Source: Nitrospirillum pindoramense
Lineage (GTDB): Bacteria > Pseudomonadota > Alphaproteobacteria > Azospirillales > Azospirillaceae
Length of the DNA stretch: 64,000 nt
Assembly: GCF_007827955.1 (NCBI RefSeq)
Contig: NZ_VITR01000001.1
Coordinates: 496,001 to 560,000 of the forward strand
Direction of reading: 5' to 3'
In this document: positions 25,441 through 33,588 of the stretch, piece by piece
How the letters are laid out: each line of letters starts with the position of its first letter
Numbering within the stretch: the stretch's first letter is position 1
Notes under the pieces: model-generated
The model's database searches: none
Told to the model about the DNA's origin: nothing
The model's input: only the letters and a program-made list of their open reading frames with translations
Program-made: the position numbers and the translations under genes

Positions 25441-25493
25441 TAATGAAAGTAACTGAACCTAGATGGTTTCGTTACTTTCATTATGAAAGCAAC
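25441..25493. promoter_or_regulatory. HxlR-type operator: three half-sites
   Basis: TAATGAAAGTAAC at 25441-25453 is an exact inverted match of GTTACTTTCATTA at 25471-25483. A third copy, TTATGAAAGCAAC at 25481-25493, abuts the second and forms with it a near-perfect 23-bp palindrome centred at 25482. The array lies between the divergent MaoC and HxlR starts, 16 bases before the HxlR ATG. It is a convincing dimeric binding site, most simply for the HxlR protein itself. Confidence 0.75.
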
Positions 25494-25508
25494 ATAGGGA
25501 CGAGCATC

Positions 25509-26105
25509 ATGCAGCACAACAGCTTTGGCGATTCGCAGTGCCCCATCGCGCGCAGCCTGGAGCGCGTGGGGGAATGCTGGAACATCCTCATCCTGCGCGA
25601 GGCCTTCCTGGGTGCCCAGCGGTTTGACGAGTTTCACAAGAAATTGGGCATCGCGCCCAATATGCTCAGCCGCCGCCTGCGTGCCATGGTCGAGCACGGC
25701 TTGCTGGAAAAGCGGCCCTACAGCACGCGGCCCGTGCGCCATGAATATCTGCTGACCCAGGCAGGGCGGGATTTCCGCCCCGTGTTGTGGGCGCTCATGG
25801 CTTGGGGCAACCGGTATTTCGCCCCCGAGGGCCCCGCCGTGCATATCGTGAACAGCGCCACCGGCGTGCCGGCCGATCCCCTGCTCATCGACCGGGCCAG
25901 CGGCCAGCCCTTGGCGTTCCCCGCGTTCCGTGTCGTGGCTGGTCCCGCCGCCGACAGCCACACCCTGGCGGTCCACCCCGTCTGGCCGGCCACCACGCCA
26001 GCGCCCGCCCCGGTTCCGGGTACCGAGCCGCAGCCCGCCGACACCGATGCCGACCCGCGTGTGCCGGCGCTTGAAGGATGCCCCCATGACCAGCCAGACC
26101 TATGA
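25509..26105 (+). CDS. HxlR-family transcriptional regulator
   Basis: The product is 198 residues. The winged helix is typical of HxlR proteins: CPIARSLERVGECWNILILREAFLGAQRFDEFHKKLGIAPNMLSRRLRAMVEHGLLEKRPYSTRPVRHEYLLT, then GRDFRPVLWALMAWGNRYF. The N-terminal cysteine in QCPIA is the residue often used for redox or electrophile sensing in this family. The C-terminal 80 residues are an unusual Pro/Ala-rich extension beyond the usual 110-150 residue length. The gene overlaps emrA by 20 bases, so regulator and pump form one operon. The three half-sites upstream suggest autoregulation. Confidence 0.9.
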   Translation: MQHNSFGDSQCPIARSLERVGECWNILILREAFLGAQRFDEFHKKLGIAPNMLSRRLRAMVEHGLLEKRPYSTRPVRHEYLLTQAGRDFRPVLWALMAWGNRYFAPEGPAVHIVNSATGVPADPLLIDRASGQPLAFPAFRVVAGPAADSHTLAVHPVWPATTPAPAPVPGTEPQPADTDADPRVPALEGCPHDQPDL

Positions 26106-27228
26106 GCCAAAGGACGGCCTTCCAACCAGCGCACCGGTGAAGTCGCGGCGCCTGGGCCGCGCGCTTCTCCTGTCCGCCCTGGGCACGGCTCTGGGCGTCG
26201 CTGCTGCGGCCTATGGTTATGACTGGTGGACCAGCGGGCGCTTTATCGAAAGCACGGACGACGCCTATGTCGGCGGCGACGTTACCGTCATCGCGCCCAA
26301 GGTCTCCGGCTTCATCGCCCAGGTGGCGGTGACCGACAACCAGGCGGTGCATGCCGGCGACCTGCTGCTGACGCTGGATGACCGCGACTATCGCGCCGCC
26401 CTTGCCCGGGCCGTGGCGGCGGTGCAGGCGCAGCAGGCCACACTGGCCAACTTGGAGGCGCAACGCCGCCTGCAACAGGCGGTCATCAACCAGGCCGCCG
26501 CCGGCGTGGGGGCCGCCAAGGCCGAGACCGACCGCGCCAAGTACGACCAGGACCGTTACCGCGCGCTGTCGGCCACGGCCGCCGCCTCGATCCAGGCCTT
26601 CGAGAAGGCGGATGCCGCCTACAAGCAGGCGGTGGCGAACGGTGAGAAGGCGACGGCGACCCTGCAGGCGGCCGAGCGCCAGATCGACGTCATCGATACC
26701 CAGAAGCGCCAGGCGGAGGCCGCGCTGGCCGGCGCCATCGCCGACCGCGACACCGCGCAACTGAACCTCAGCTACACCGAATTGCGCTCCCCCATCGACG
26801 GGACGGTGGGCAACCGCAGCGCCCGGCCGGGCGCCTACGCCACCGTGGGCGCCCAGCTGATCGCCATCGTGCCGGCGCGGGGTCTGTGGGTGGACGCCAA
26901 TTTCAAGGAAAGCCAGATCGCGGGCCTGAAGGCCGGCCAGCCGGTATCGGTGGTGGCGGATGTGCTGCCGGGGCGCGAGTTCCGGGGCCATGTGGCCAGC
27001 CTGGCGCCCGCCACGGGCGCGCAGTTCAGCGTGCTGCCGCCGGAGAACGCCACCGGCAACTTCACCAAGATCGTGCAGCGGGTCCCGGTCCGCATCCTGC
27101 TGGAGGGCGAAGGCGGCCTGCTGGGCAGCCTGAGGCCGGGCCTGTCGGTCACCGCCGCCATCAACACCAAGGACGGCGCTGGTTCCCGGGGCAAGGCGGT
27201 CGCCGCCGCCGGGAAGACGGTGCCGTGA
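26086..27228 (+). CDS. emrA: EmrA/HlyD-type membrane fusion protein
   Basis: The start MTSQTYEPKD gives 380 residues with AAGGA about eight bases upstream. One transmembrane helix (about 24-46) anchors it in the inner membrane. Then come the biotinyl-lipoyl-like half motif ESTDDAYVGGDVTVIAPKVSGFI, a long alpha-hairpin (about 100-215) and the second lipoyl half with LSYTELRSPIDGTVGNRSARPGAYA. A beta-barrel domain (LWVDANFKESQIAGLKAGQPV) completes it. It bridges the EmrB permease to an outer-membrane channel, which is not encoded here. The stop overlaps the emrB start by four bases (GTGA). Confidence 0.92.
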   Translation: MTSQTYEPKDGLPTSAPVKSRRLGRALLLSALGTALGVAAAAYGYDWWTSGRFIESTDDAYVGGDVTVIAPKVSGFIAQVAVTDNQAVHAGDLLLTLDDRDYRAALARAVAAVQAQQATLANLEAQRRLQQAVINQAAAGVGAAKAETDRAKYDQDRYRALSATAAASIQAFEKADAAYKQAVANGEKATATLQAAERQIDVIDTQKRQAEAALAGAIADRDTAQLNLSYTELRSPIDGTVGNRSARPGAYATVGAQLIAIVPARGLWVDANFKESQIAGLKAGQPVSVVADVLPGREFRGHVASLAPATGAQFSVLPPENATGNFTKIVQRVPVRILLEGEGGLLGSLRPGLSVTAAINTKDGAGSRGKAVAAAGKTVP

Positions 27229-28814
27229 CGGCCCTCCCGCAAACAGCCGGCCCGCAGAGGAAGGAGCTTTCCCCCCGGGGCAAGATCGTCGCCTTCGCCA
27301 TCATGTGCGTGGGCATGTTCATCGCGCTGCTGGACATCCAGATCGTCTCCGCCTCGCTGCGCGACATCGGCGGCGGGCTGTCGGCCGGCACGGATGAGAC
27401 GGCCTGGGTCCAGACCAGCTACCTGATCGCCGAGATCATCGTCATCCCCCTGTCCGGCTGGCTGGCGCGGGTCATGTCCACCCGCTGGCTGTTCGCCGTC
27501 TCCGCCGCCGGTTTCACCCTGACCAGCCTGCTGTGCGGTTGGGCCTGGGACATTCAGAGCATGATCGTCTTCCGGGCGCTGCAAGGCTTCCTGGGCGGCT
27601 CCATGATCCCCATGGTCTTCACCTCCGCCTTCGCCTTCTTCGCCGGCCCGCGGGTGGTGGTGGCCGCCGCCACGGTGGGGGCCCTGTCGTCCCTGGCGCC
27701 CACCCTGGGCCCGACGGTGGGGGGATGGATCACCGACCATTATTCCTGGCACTGGCTGTTCTTCATCAATCTGGTGCCGGGCCTGTTTGTCACCATCGCC
27801 GTGCCGCTGATGGTGCGCATTGATGAGCCCGACTGGTCATTGCTGAAGGGGGCCGATTATCCCGGTATGCTGCTGATGGCCATCTTCCTGGGCTGCCTGG
27901 AATACACGCTGGAGGAGGGGCCCCGCTGGGACTGGTTTGATGACGACACCATCCGCCTGACGGCCTGGATCTCGGCCATCGCCGGCGTCGCCTTCATCGC
28001 GCGCAGCCTGACCTACGCCCAGCCGGTGGTGGATCTGCGGGCGCTGAAAAGCCGCAACTTCGCCCTGGGCTGCCTGTTCTCCTTCATCACCGGCATCGGC
28101 ATCTTCGCCACCATCTACCTGACGCCGCTGTTCCTGGGCCGGGTGCGGGGCTTCAGCGCCCTGGACATCGGCCTCACCGTGTTCTCCACCGGCCTGTTCC
28201 AGGTCAGCGCCATCCCCCTCTACACCATCCTGGCCAGGCGCGTGGACCTGCGCTGGCTGATGATGGTGGGACTGGCCGGCTTCACCCTCAGCATGTGGAA
28301 CTTCACCCCCATCACCCATGACTGGGGGTGGCGGGAATTGCTGTTGCCCCAGGCTTTCCGCGGCTTCTCCCAGCAGTTCGCGGTGGCGCCCATCGTCACC
28401 CTGACCCTGGGCGGCCTGCCGCCGGCGCGGCTTAAACAGGCGTCGGGCCTGTTCAACCTCATGCGCAACCTGGGGGGCGCCATCGGTATCGCCGTGTGCG
28501 GCACCATCCTGAACGACCGCACCAACCTGCATTTCCTGCGCCTGGCCGAACATTTGACGCCCGCCAGCGCGCCCCTGCGCGCCTTGCTGGCCAAGGTGGG
28601 GGCGTCCGATGGGGCGAGCCTGGGGGGCGATGTGCTGCGGGGGCAGGGCGCGGCGTTGAACCAGCTTTGGACCCTGGCTTACCGCGAGGCGCAGACCATG
28701 GCCTATGCCGACGCCTTCCTGGTCATTCTGGTGTGCTTCATCATCGCCACGCTGCTGGTGCCGGCGATGCGCAAGGTGGCGCCGCCCCGGGGCCCCTCCG
28801 CCGACGCGCATTGA
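27225..28814 (+). CDS. emrB: EmrB-type DHA2 MFS efflux permease
   Basis: I placed the start at the GTG that overlaps the emrA stop (GTGA), giving 529 residues. No earlier start is compatible, and the first ATG falls inside helix 1. Helix 1 reads MFIALLDIQIVSASLRDIGGGLSAG, then ETAWVQTSYLIAEIIVIPLSGWLARVMSTR. The motif RALQGFLGGSMIPM and PTVGGWITDHYSWHWLFFIN are typical EmrB motifs. About 14 helices fit. With EmrA it forms a proton-driven pump for hydrophobic, often uncoupler-like, compounds. Translational coupling keeps the two in balance. Confidence 0.93.
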   Translation: MTALPQTAGPQRKELSPRGKIVAFAIMCVGMFIALLDIQIVSASLRDIGGGLSAGTDETAWVQTSYLIAEIIVIPLSGWLARVMSTRWLFAVSAAGFTLTSLLCGWAWDIQSMIVFRALQGFLGGSMIPMVFTSAFAFFAGPRVVVAAATVGALSSLAPTLGPTVGGWITDHYSWHWLFFINLVPGLFVTIAVPLMVRIDEPDWSLLKGADYPGMLLMAIFLGCLEYTLEEGPRWDWFDDDTIRLTAWISAIAGVAFIARSLTYAQPVVDLRALKSRNFALGCLFSFITGIGIFATIYLTPLFLGRVRGFSALDIGLTVFSTGLFQVSAIPLYTILARRVDLRWLMMVGLAGFTLSMWNFTPITHDWGWRELLLPQAFRGFSQQFAVAPIVTLTLGGLPPARLKQASGLFNLMRNLGGAIGIAVCGTILNDRTNLHFLRLAEHLTPASAPLRALLAKVGASDGASLGGDVLRGQGAALNQLWTLAYREAQTMAYADAFLVILVCFIIATLLVPAMRKVAPPRGPSADAH

Positions 28815-28846
28815 GGGCGGAACAACGGGGGCTTGGCCTTTTCTGG

Positions 28847-29224
28847 TCAGCCGGCCTGGTGACCGGCGTCCATCAGGGCGGGCCGCGACGCTGGTGGCGG
28901 TGTCAAGCCCAGCCGTGCGGCGACACCGGCGCCATAGGCGGGGTCGGTGCGCCCGAAATGGGCCAACTGCCGCTGTTGCAGGGCCACCGGCATCCCCCGC
29001 ATGCTGGCCGCGAGGTCGTCCATGAGGATGGCGCGCTGCGCCGGGCTCAACAGGCGGAACAAGGCGTTCATGCTGGCCATGGTGCGGGCTCCTTCACTCG
29101 TCGTGTCGTGCGCGGCTGGGGCCATCGGGTCGTTGGCGGCCGTGGCGGGGGACGTCGCCGCCTGGCCCGGCACGGATTCAACGCGGCCGCAGATGATGCA
29201 GAACAGGGCGGGATAGCGGGCCAT
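28847..29224 (-). CDS. Stand-alone catalase C-terminal (Catalase-rel-like) domain protein
   Basis: The start MARYPALFC gives 125 residues with AAGGAG nine bases upstream. An upstream ATG three codons earlier is too close to that site. The last 70 residues (MNALFRLLSPAQRAIL, DDLAASMRGMPVALQQRQLAHFGRTDPAYGAGVAARLGL) match the C-terminal segment of bacterial haem catalases: L-SP-Q---L-DN-A--M--P-----R---F---DP-YG-GVA. The N-terminal 50 residues are not catalase and contain two Cys-x-x-Cys-like cysteines (FCIICG). No catalase core is nearby. It may be an independent regulatory or partner subunit. The resemblance is from memory of the family and needs a profile search. Confidence 0.65.
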   Translation of the reverse strand: MARYPALFCIICGRVESVPGQAATSPATAANDPMAPAAHDTTSEGARTMASMNALFRLLSPAQRAILMDDLAASMRGMPVALQQRQLAHFGRTDPAYGAGVAARLGLTPPPASRPALMDAGHQAG

Positions 29225-29363
29225 TCTCGTCATCTCCTTCAGGGCTGGGCGGCACGATGGGCAGCATGACCGACGCGGGCTCACCTGGCTTGTACGGCAC
29301 GGTGACCTTTTGTCCGTCTGTGTGGCGACATTGGGCCGCGTCGGGGCGCCCTGGAAGATCCGC

Positions 29364-30410
29364 TTAGAGCGACAGCGTCAGGGCCGGCTGCGCCTGCTGG
29401 GCGAAGGCGATCAGCTCGGGCGCCGGCATGGGCCGGGCGTAGACATAGCCCTGGATGTGCCGCACGCCCATCTCGCCCAGGCGGTCGCGCGTCTCCCAGT
29501 CCTCCACCCCTTCCGCCACCAGCGACAGCCCCAGATCCTGGGCGATGGCCACGCTGGCCCGCACGATGGCGTCGGCGCGCGGGTCGTCGCGCAGGGTGCG
29601 GATGAAACTCTGGTCCAGCTTGATCCCGGTGAAGGGGATACGGTGCAGGACGCTGAGCGAGGCGTAGCCGGTGCCGAAATCGTCCAGGTACACGGCCATG
29701 CCCGCCTGGCGCAGCGTGGCCACCGCCCTGTCGACCACATCGAAATGAACAATCGACTGGGTTTCCGTCAGTTCCACCCGGATGGCGCCGTGGGGCACGC
29801 CGTGCTGGTCGCACAGCGCGATCAGATGGTCCACCAGGTCGCTGGCCTCCAGATCCTCCACCGACAGGTTGATGGAAATGGGGATGTCCAGGTCATGGTG
29901 CGCGCGCCAGGCGGCGGCGGTGCGCACCGCGTGCTCGATGATGCCCTTGGTCAGCAGGCGGATCAGACCGCCCCGTTCCGCCAGCCCGATGAACTGGCCG
30001 GGGGACAACAGGGTGCCGTCGGCCTTGATCCAGCGGGCCAGCGCCTCCACCGCCACCACCTTGCCGGTGCCGGCGTCCACCACCGGCTGGAAGTAGGGCT
30101 GGATTTCGCCGCGCGCCACGGCCTGGGGCAGGCTGCGCAGCAGGCGCCGCTCCTCCGCCGAGAAGCGGGTGTGGGGGATCAGGGTCCAGATGCGGCGTGC
30201 CAGGTGGAAGACCAGGCCGGCGATGGCCAGCAGGGCCAACAGGCTCAGCATCTCTCCCCGAGCCATGCTGAGGCCGGTGGCGGCCGCCACCACGTCGCGC
30301 AGCCCATCCCAAGTGAGAACCGCCAGCAGGACCACCAGGACCGCCGCGCTGGTCAACAGGTTGAACACACCACCGTCGCGCCGGGTGGGGAAGAGCGGGG
30401 ACAAGACCAT
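29364..30410 (-). CDS. EAL-domain cyclic-di-GMP phosphodiesterase, membrane-anchored
   Basis: The product has 348 residues. Two N-terminal transmembrane helices (about 18-45 and 54-75) precede an EAL domain (about 95-340). All catalytic features are kept: QPVVDAGTGKVVAVEALARW, SINLSVEDL, VELTETQ, YLDDFGTGYASLSVL, IKLDQSFI, VAEGVED and QGYVYARPM. The enzyme should hydrolyse c-di-GMP to pGpG with two divalent metals. No GGDEF, PAS or CSS periplasmic domain is present, so sensing may lie in the membrane helices. It stands alone between a catalase-related gene and a peroxidase gene. No promoter motif is clear. Confidence 0.93.
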   Translation of the reverse strand: MVLSPLFPTRRDGGVFNLLTSAAVLVVLLAVLTWDGLRDVVAAATGLSMARGEMLSLLALLAIAGLVFHLARRIWTLIPHTRFSAEERRLLRSLPQAVARGEIQPYFQPVVDAGTGKVVAVEALARWIKADGTLLSPGQFIGLAERGGLIRLLTKGIIEHAVRTAAAWRAHHDLDIPISINLSVEDLEASDLVDHLIALCDQHGVPHGAIRVELTETQSIVHFDVVDRAVATLRQAGMAVYLDDFGTGYASLSVLHRIPFTGIKLDQSFIRTLRDDPRADAIVRASVAIAQDLGLSLVAEGVEDWETRDRLGEMGVRHIQGYVYARPMPAPELIAFAQQAQPALTLSL

Positions 30411-30579
30411 GGGCGCGCTCGTTCAAGTAGAGGCAATTGTTAAATCTTATCCTGGACGGTGCGCTTCGTCTGTGACAGGCGTCGCTGGTTGCGCCCGACG
30501 CACGTATCGCTGCGCCAACCCCGTTCCGGTGTTGGGCTGGCGGCCTTGCGTTCTGTCATCATCCTGAGATGCGCGTCGA

Positions 30580-31866
30580 TTATCGTCCGGCCGTTTTCTT
30601 GGCCGACCAACCGTCGGTCAGGGTGCCCAGAAAGGCGATGATGTCTTGAATCTCGCGTGCGTTCAGTGCCGGCGCATCGCCCGGCCGCCGGCCGAACGGC
30701 GGTTCCTGGTTGACCGCCTCGGCTACCCCGCCGTGGGCGGCGGCGGCGATGTCGTCAAACTTCATGACGTTGCCGCCGGCGCCGCGCGGATACCATTTGC
30801 CCGGATCGCTGTCGCGCTCCGCATAGAATCCCATCACCTGGCGCAGGGTATGGAAGACGCCGTTGTGCATGAACACCTGGCGCAGCGCCACGTTGCGCAG
30901 GGTGGGCGTACGGAAGCGGCCGCAATAGTCGGCGACGCCGGTGAAGTCGGTGCGCAGGGGGCCGCACAGGCCCTGGTCGAAATAGGTCGGGTCAGTGTTG
31001 GCTGGAATGTCCCGGTTGCGGGGCACCCCCAGGGCGATCAGGCCATAGTCGGTGAAGTGCGGCGGCGTGCCGTCCAGCCCCGGCCGGCTGACATGGCAAC
31101 TGGCGCAATTGCCCCGGGCCGGATCCTCGAACGCCGCCAGCCCGCGCCTCTCCTCCTCCGTCAGTGTCGCCGTGCCCGCCAGATAGGCGTCGTACTTGCT
31201 GGTATAGGGGTGGAACAGCGATCCGTCCTGCTGGAACACGTCCAGCGCGCGCAATGCCAGGTCCACCAAATCCCCGTGCTCACCGCCGGGGGTGACGGCC
31301 GCCCGGAGCGGGGCGGCGTAACCCGCCTTTTCCAGGCGCGCGGCCAAGTCGGCGGGGTCGGTGTTTCCCATCTCGAACGGGCTGAACAGGGGCATGCGGG
31401 CCTGTTCCCGCTGGCCGTCCACCCGGCCATCCCAGGTGAGGCCGCCGGTGGGGCCGTTGTCGACGCTCTCGTCCCCCTCATCTTCCGAGGTGCGGTAGTG
31501 CTGGGCGAAGGGGGGGACGTCCTGCAGGTACATCAGCGACGGCACGGCGCGCAGGCCGGGCGTATGGCCATCGGCGCCGCCCAGGCGCACCGCCGCCCCG
31601 TCCGGCGGGCCGAAGGCATGCGCCGGGTCGTGGCAACTGGCGCAGGCGAGGGTGCCGCTCGCCGACAGGCTGGGGTCGAAGAACAGTTGCCGCCCCACCT
31701 CCGCCAGGGCCGCCGCCTGCCGCCGCGCCTCCTCCCGGCTCAGGCCCTGCGCCGTGGCCGTGGCGGGCGTCAGGCCCGCCGTGCCGGCCAGCCAAATTGC
31801 CGCGCCCAGCCCAAGGGCACGGTGCCAGGGGATGCGTTTTTCCACGCGTCCGTATAAGACCGTCAT
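30580..31866 (-). CDS. MauG/CcpA-type di-haem cytochrome c peroxidase
   Basis: Two CASCH haem-attachment motifs (LACASCHDP and NCASCHVSRPG) define a di-haem protein of about 428 residues. An N-terminal export signal follows basic residues (KRIPWHRALGLGAAIWLAG) and ends near ATA-QG. GRDFRTPTLRNVAL-like segments (FRTPTLRNVALRQVFMHNGVFHTLRQVMGFYAERD) are typical of MauG/CcpA proteins. It reduces hydrogen peroxide or performs a MauG-like oxidation in the periplasm. I chose the ATG at 31866; a GTG at 31845 gives an equally good signal peptide, and longer starts would run through the divergent phosphatase gene. The first haem motif is close to the N-terminus, as usual. Confidence 0.9.
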   Translation of the reverse strand: MTVLYGRVEKRIPWHRALGLGAAIWLAGTAGLTPATATAQGLSREEARRQAAALAEVGRQLFFDPSLSASGTLACASCHDPAHAFGPPDGAAVRLGGADGHTPGLRAVPSLMYLQDVPPFAQHYRTSEDEGDESVDNGPTGGLTWDGRVDGQREQARMPLFSPFEMGNTDPADLAARLEKAGYAAPLRAAVTPGGEHGDLVDLALRALDVFQQDGSLFHPYTSKYDAYLAGTATLTEEERRGLAAFEDPARGNCASCHVSRPGLDGTPPHFTDYGLIALGVPRNRDIPANTDPTYFDQGLCGPLRTDFTGVADYCGRFRTPTLRNVALRQVFMHNGVFHTLRQVMGFYAERDSDPGKWYPRGAGGNVMKFDDIAAAAHGGVAEAVNQEPPFGRRPGDAPALNAREIQDIIAFLGTLTDGWSAKKTAGR

Positions 31867-31897
31867 CAAAAGCGAGACAACGAAGAAGGGGAACATC

Positions 31898-33511
31898 ATG
31901 GCAGTGGAAATGGGGGCAGTGGACATGGGTCGGAGCGGTGGCTTGCGTCTGGGTGTGGCCGCTGTGGCCTTGGCCGCCGGGATCATGGCAGGGTTTGGTG
32001 ACCGGGCGATGGCAGCGGCTCCCGCCGCCGCTTCCACAACCGCCAGCCTTGACGCCGACCTGGCCAAGATCAAGACCGTGGTCGTGATCTACGCGGAAAA
32101 CCGCGGCTTCGACAACCTGTATGGCACCTTCCCCGGCGCCAACGGCATCGCCAACGCGCCGCAGGACAGTCTGGCCCAGCGCGACCGCGACGGCACGGTG
32201 CTCAAGGAACTGCCGCCCATCTGGAAGGGCCTCACCGCCCGCGGCGTGACGCCGGAGGTGACGCAGGCCCAGACGGAGCACCTGCCCAACCAGCCTTTCG
32301 CCATCGACGATCCCAAGGGCTTCAACCAGGGGCAGGGCGTCATCACCCGCGACTTGGTGCATCGCTTCTATGAAAACCAGATGCAGATCGACGGCGGCAA
32401 GAACGACAAGTTCGTCGCCTATGCCGATTCCGGCGCGCTGGTCATGGGCCACTATGACGGAACCAAGCAGGCGATGTGGAAGCTGGCGCAGCAATACACG
32501 CTGGCCGACAACTTCTTCATGGGCGGCTTCGGTGGTTCCTTCTTCAACCACTTCATCCTGATCTGCTCCTGCGCGCCCTACTACCCCAATGCCGACCAGG
32601 GGCCGGCCAAGGAATCGATCTCGGTGGTGGAGCCTGACCGCGTCACCCTGACCCAGGCGCCGAACTCGCCCACGTCGGCGCTGCAGGGCCCGCCGAAGTT
32701 CGTGAACAGCGGCAATCTGACGCCCGACTTCTATGCCGTGAACACCATGCAGCCGCCCTACCAGCCCAGCGCCAACAAGCCGGCGCCCGGTGCCGATCCG
32801 CGGTTCGCCGACCCGGCCAACCCCACCACCCTACCGCCGCAGACCATGCCCAACATCGGCGACCTGCTGAGCCAGAAGAAGATCGGCTGGGCCTGGTACA
32901 GCGGCGCCTGGCAGGAGACGCTGGACCACGGCAACGCGGCGCCGGTGCCCAACTTCCAGTACCACCACCAGCCTTTCAACTATTTCGCCGACATGGCCCC
33001 GGGCACGGAGGCGCGCAAGGAGCATCTGCGCGATGGTGGGCTGTCGGGCAAGGCCTTCATCAAGGACATCGACGCCGGCAAGCTGCCCGCCGTCACCTTC
33101 TACAAGCCCCAGGGCAACCTGACCCAGCACTCGGGCTATGCCGACGTGCAGTCAGGTGACGCCCACATCGCCGACGTGATCGAACACCTGCGCAAGTCGC
33201 CGCAGTGGAAGAACATGCTGGTGGTGGTGACCTACGACGAGAACGGCGGTTACTGGGACCACGCGGCCCCGCCCAAGGCCGACCGCTGGGGCCCTGGCAC
33301 CCGCATCCCGGCCATCATCATCTCGCCCTTCGCCAAGAAGGGCTATGTCGACCACACCTTCTACGACACCACCTCCATCCTGCGCTTCATCACCCGCCGC
33401 TTCGACCTGCCCAAGCTGGAAGGCATCAAGCAGCGCGACGCGGCCCTGGCCGCCAATGGCAGCCCGGCCCTGGGCGACCTGACAGGGGCGCTGGACTTCG
33501 CCCAGAAGTAA
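31898..33511 (+). CDS. AcpA-type acid phosphatase / phospholipase C family phosphoesterase
   Basis: The start MAVEMGAVDMG follows AAGGGGAA six bases upstream and gives 537 residues; upstream frames are shadows. A long signal peptide ends at AMA-AAP (about residue 40). The nucleophile region reads VVVIYAENRGFDNLYGTFPGANG, matching the ENRGFDN-type motif of PF04185 enzymes. GGSFFNHFILICSCAPYYP and VVTYDENGGYWDHAAPP follow, the latter with conserved metal-binding Asp, Glu and His. The absence of a lipase-specific C-terminal pair favours the AcpA phosphatase branch over phospholipase C (inference). It probably hydrolyses phosphate monoesters in the periplasm. It is divergent from the peroxidase gene, with only about 30 bases between starts. 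A hairpin follows the stop. Confidence 0.9.
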   Translation: MAVEMGAVDMGRSGGLRLGVAAVALAAGIMAGFGDRAMAAAPAAASTTASLDADLAKIKTVVVIYAENRGFDNLYGTFPGANGIANAPQDSLAQRDRDGTVLKELPPIWKGLTARGVTPEVTQAQTEHLPNQPFAIDDPKGFNQGQGVITRDLVHRFYENQMQIDGGKNDKFVAYADSGALVMGHYDGTKQAMWKLAQQYTLADNFFMGGFGGSFFNHFILICSCAPYYPNADQGPAKESISVVEPDRVTLTQAPNSPTSALQGPPKFVNSGNLTPDFYAVNTMQPPYQPSANKPAPGADPRFADPANPTTLPPQTMPNIGDLLSQKKIGWAWYSGAWQETLDHGNAAPVPNFQYHHQPFNYFADMAPGTEARKEHLRDGGLSGKAFIKDIDAGKLPAVTFYKPQGNLTQHSGYADVQSGDAHIADVIEHLRKSPQWKNMLVVVTYDENGGYWDHAAPPKADRWGPGTRIPAIIISPFAKKGYVDHTFYDTTSILRFITRRFDLPKLEGIKQRDAALAANGSPALGDLTGALDFAQK

Positions 33512-33538
33512 GCGGGCGGGATGGCTCAGGCTTGAGCG

Positions 33539-33566
33539 GAACGGGCGTCGGCAACGGCGCCCGTTC
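33539..33566. terminator. Hairpin between convergent genes
   Basis: A 9-bp perfect stem (33539-33547 with 33558-33566) with a 10-base loop lies between the phosphatase stop and the stop of the outer-membrane barrel gene on the other strand. It has no T-run, so it is a probable bidirectional transcript end. Confidence 0.55.
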
Positions 33567-33588
33567 TCGATTCAGGCCCTCTCCCGCT

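Noticed and set aside
28847-29284. Catalase pseudogene
   Set aside because: No remnant of the catalase core is found upstream and the frame has its own start and ribosome site, so a stand-alone gene is more likely.
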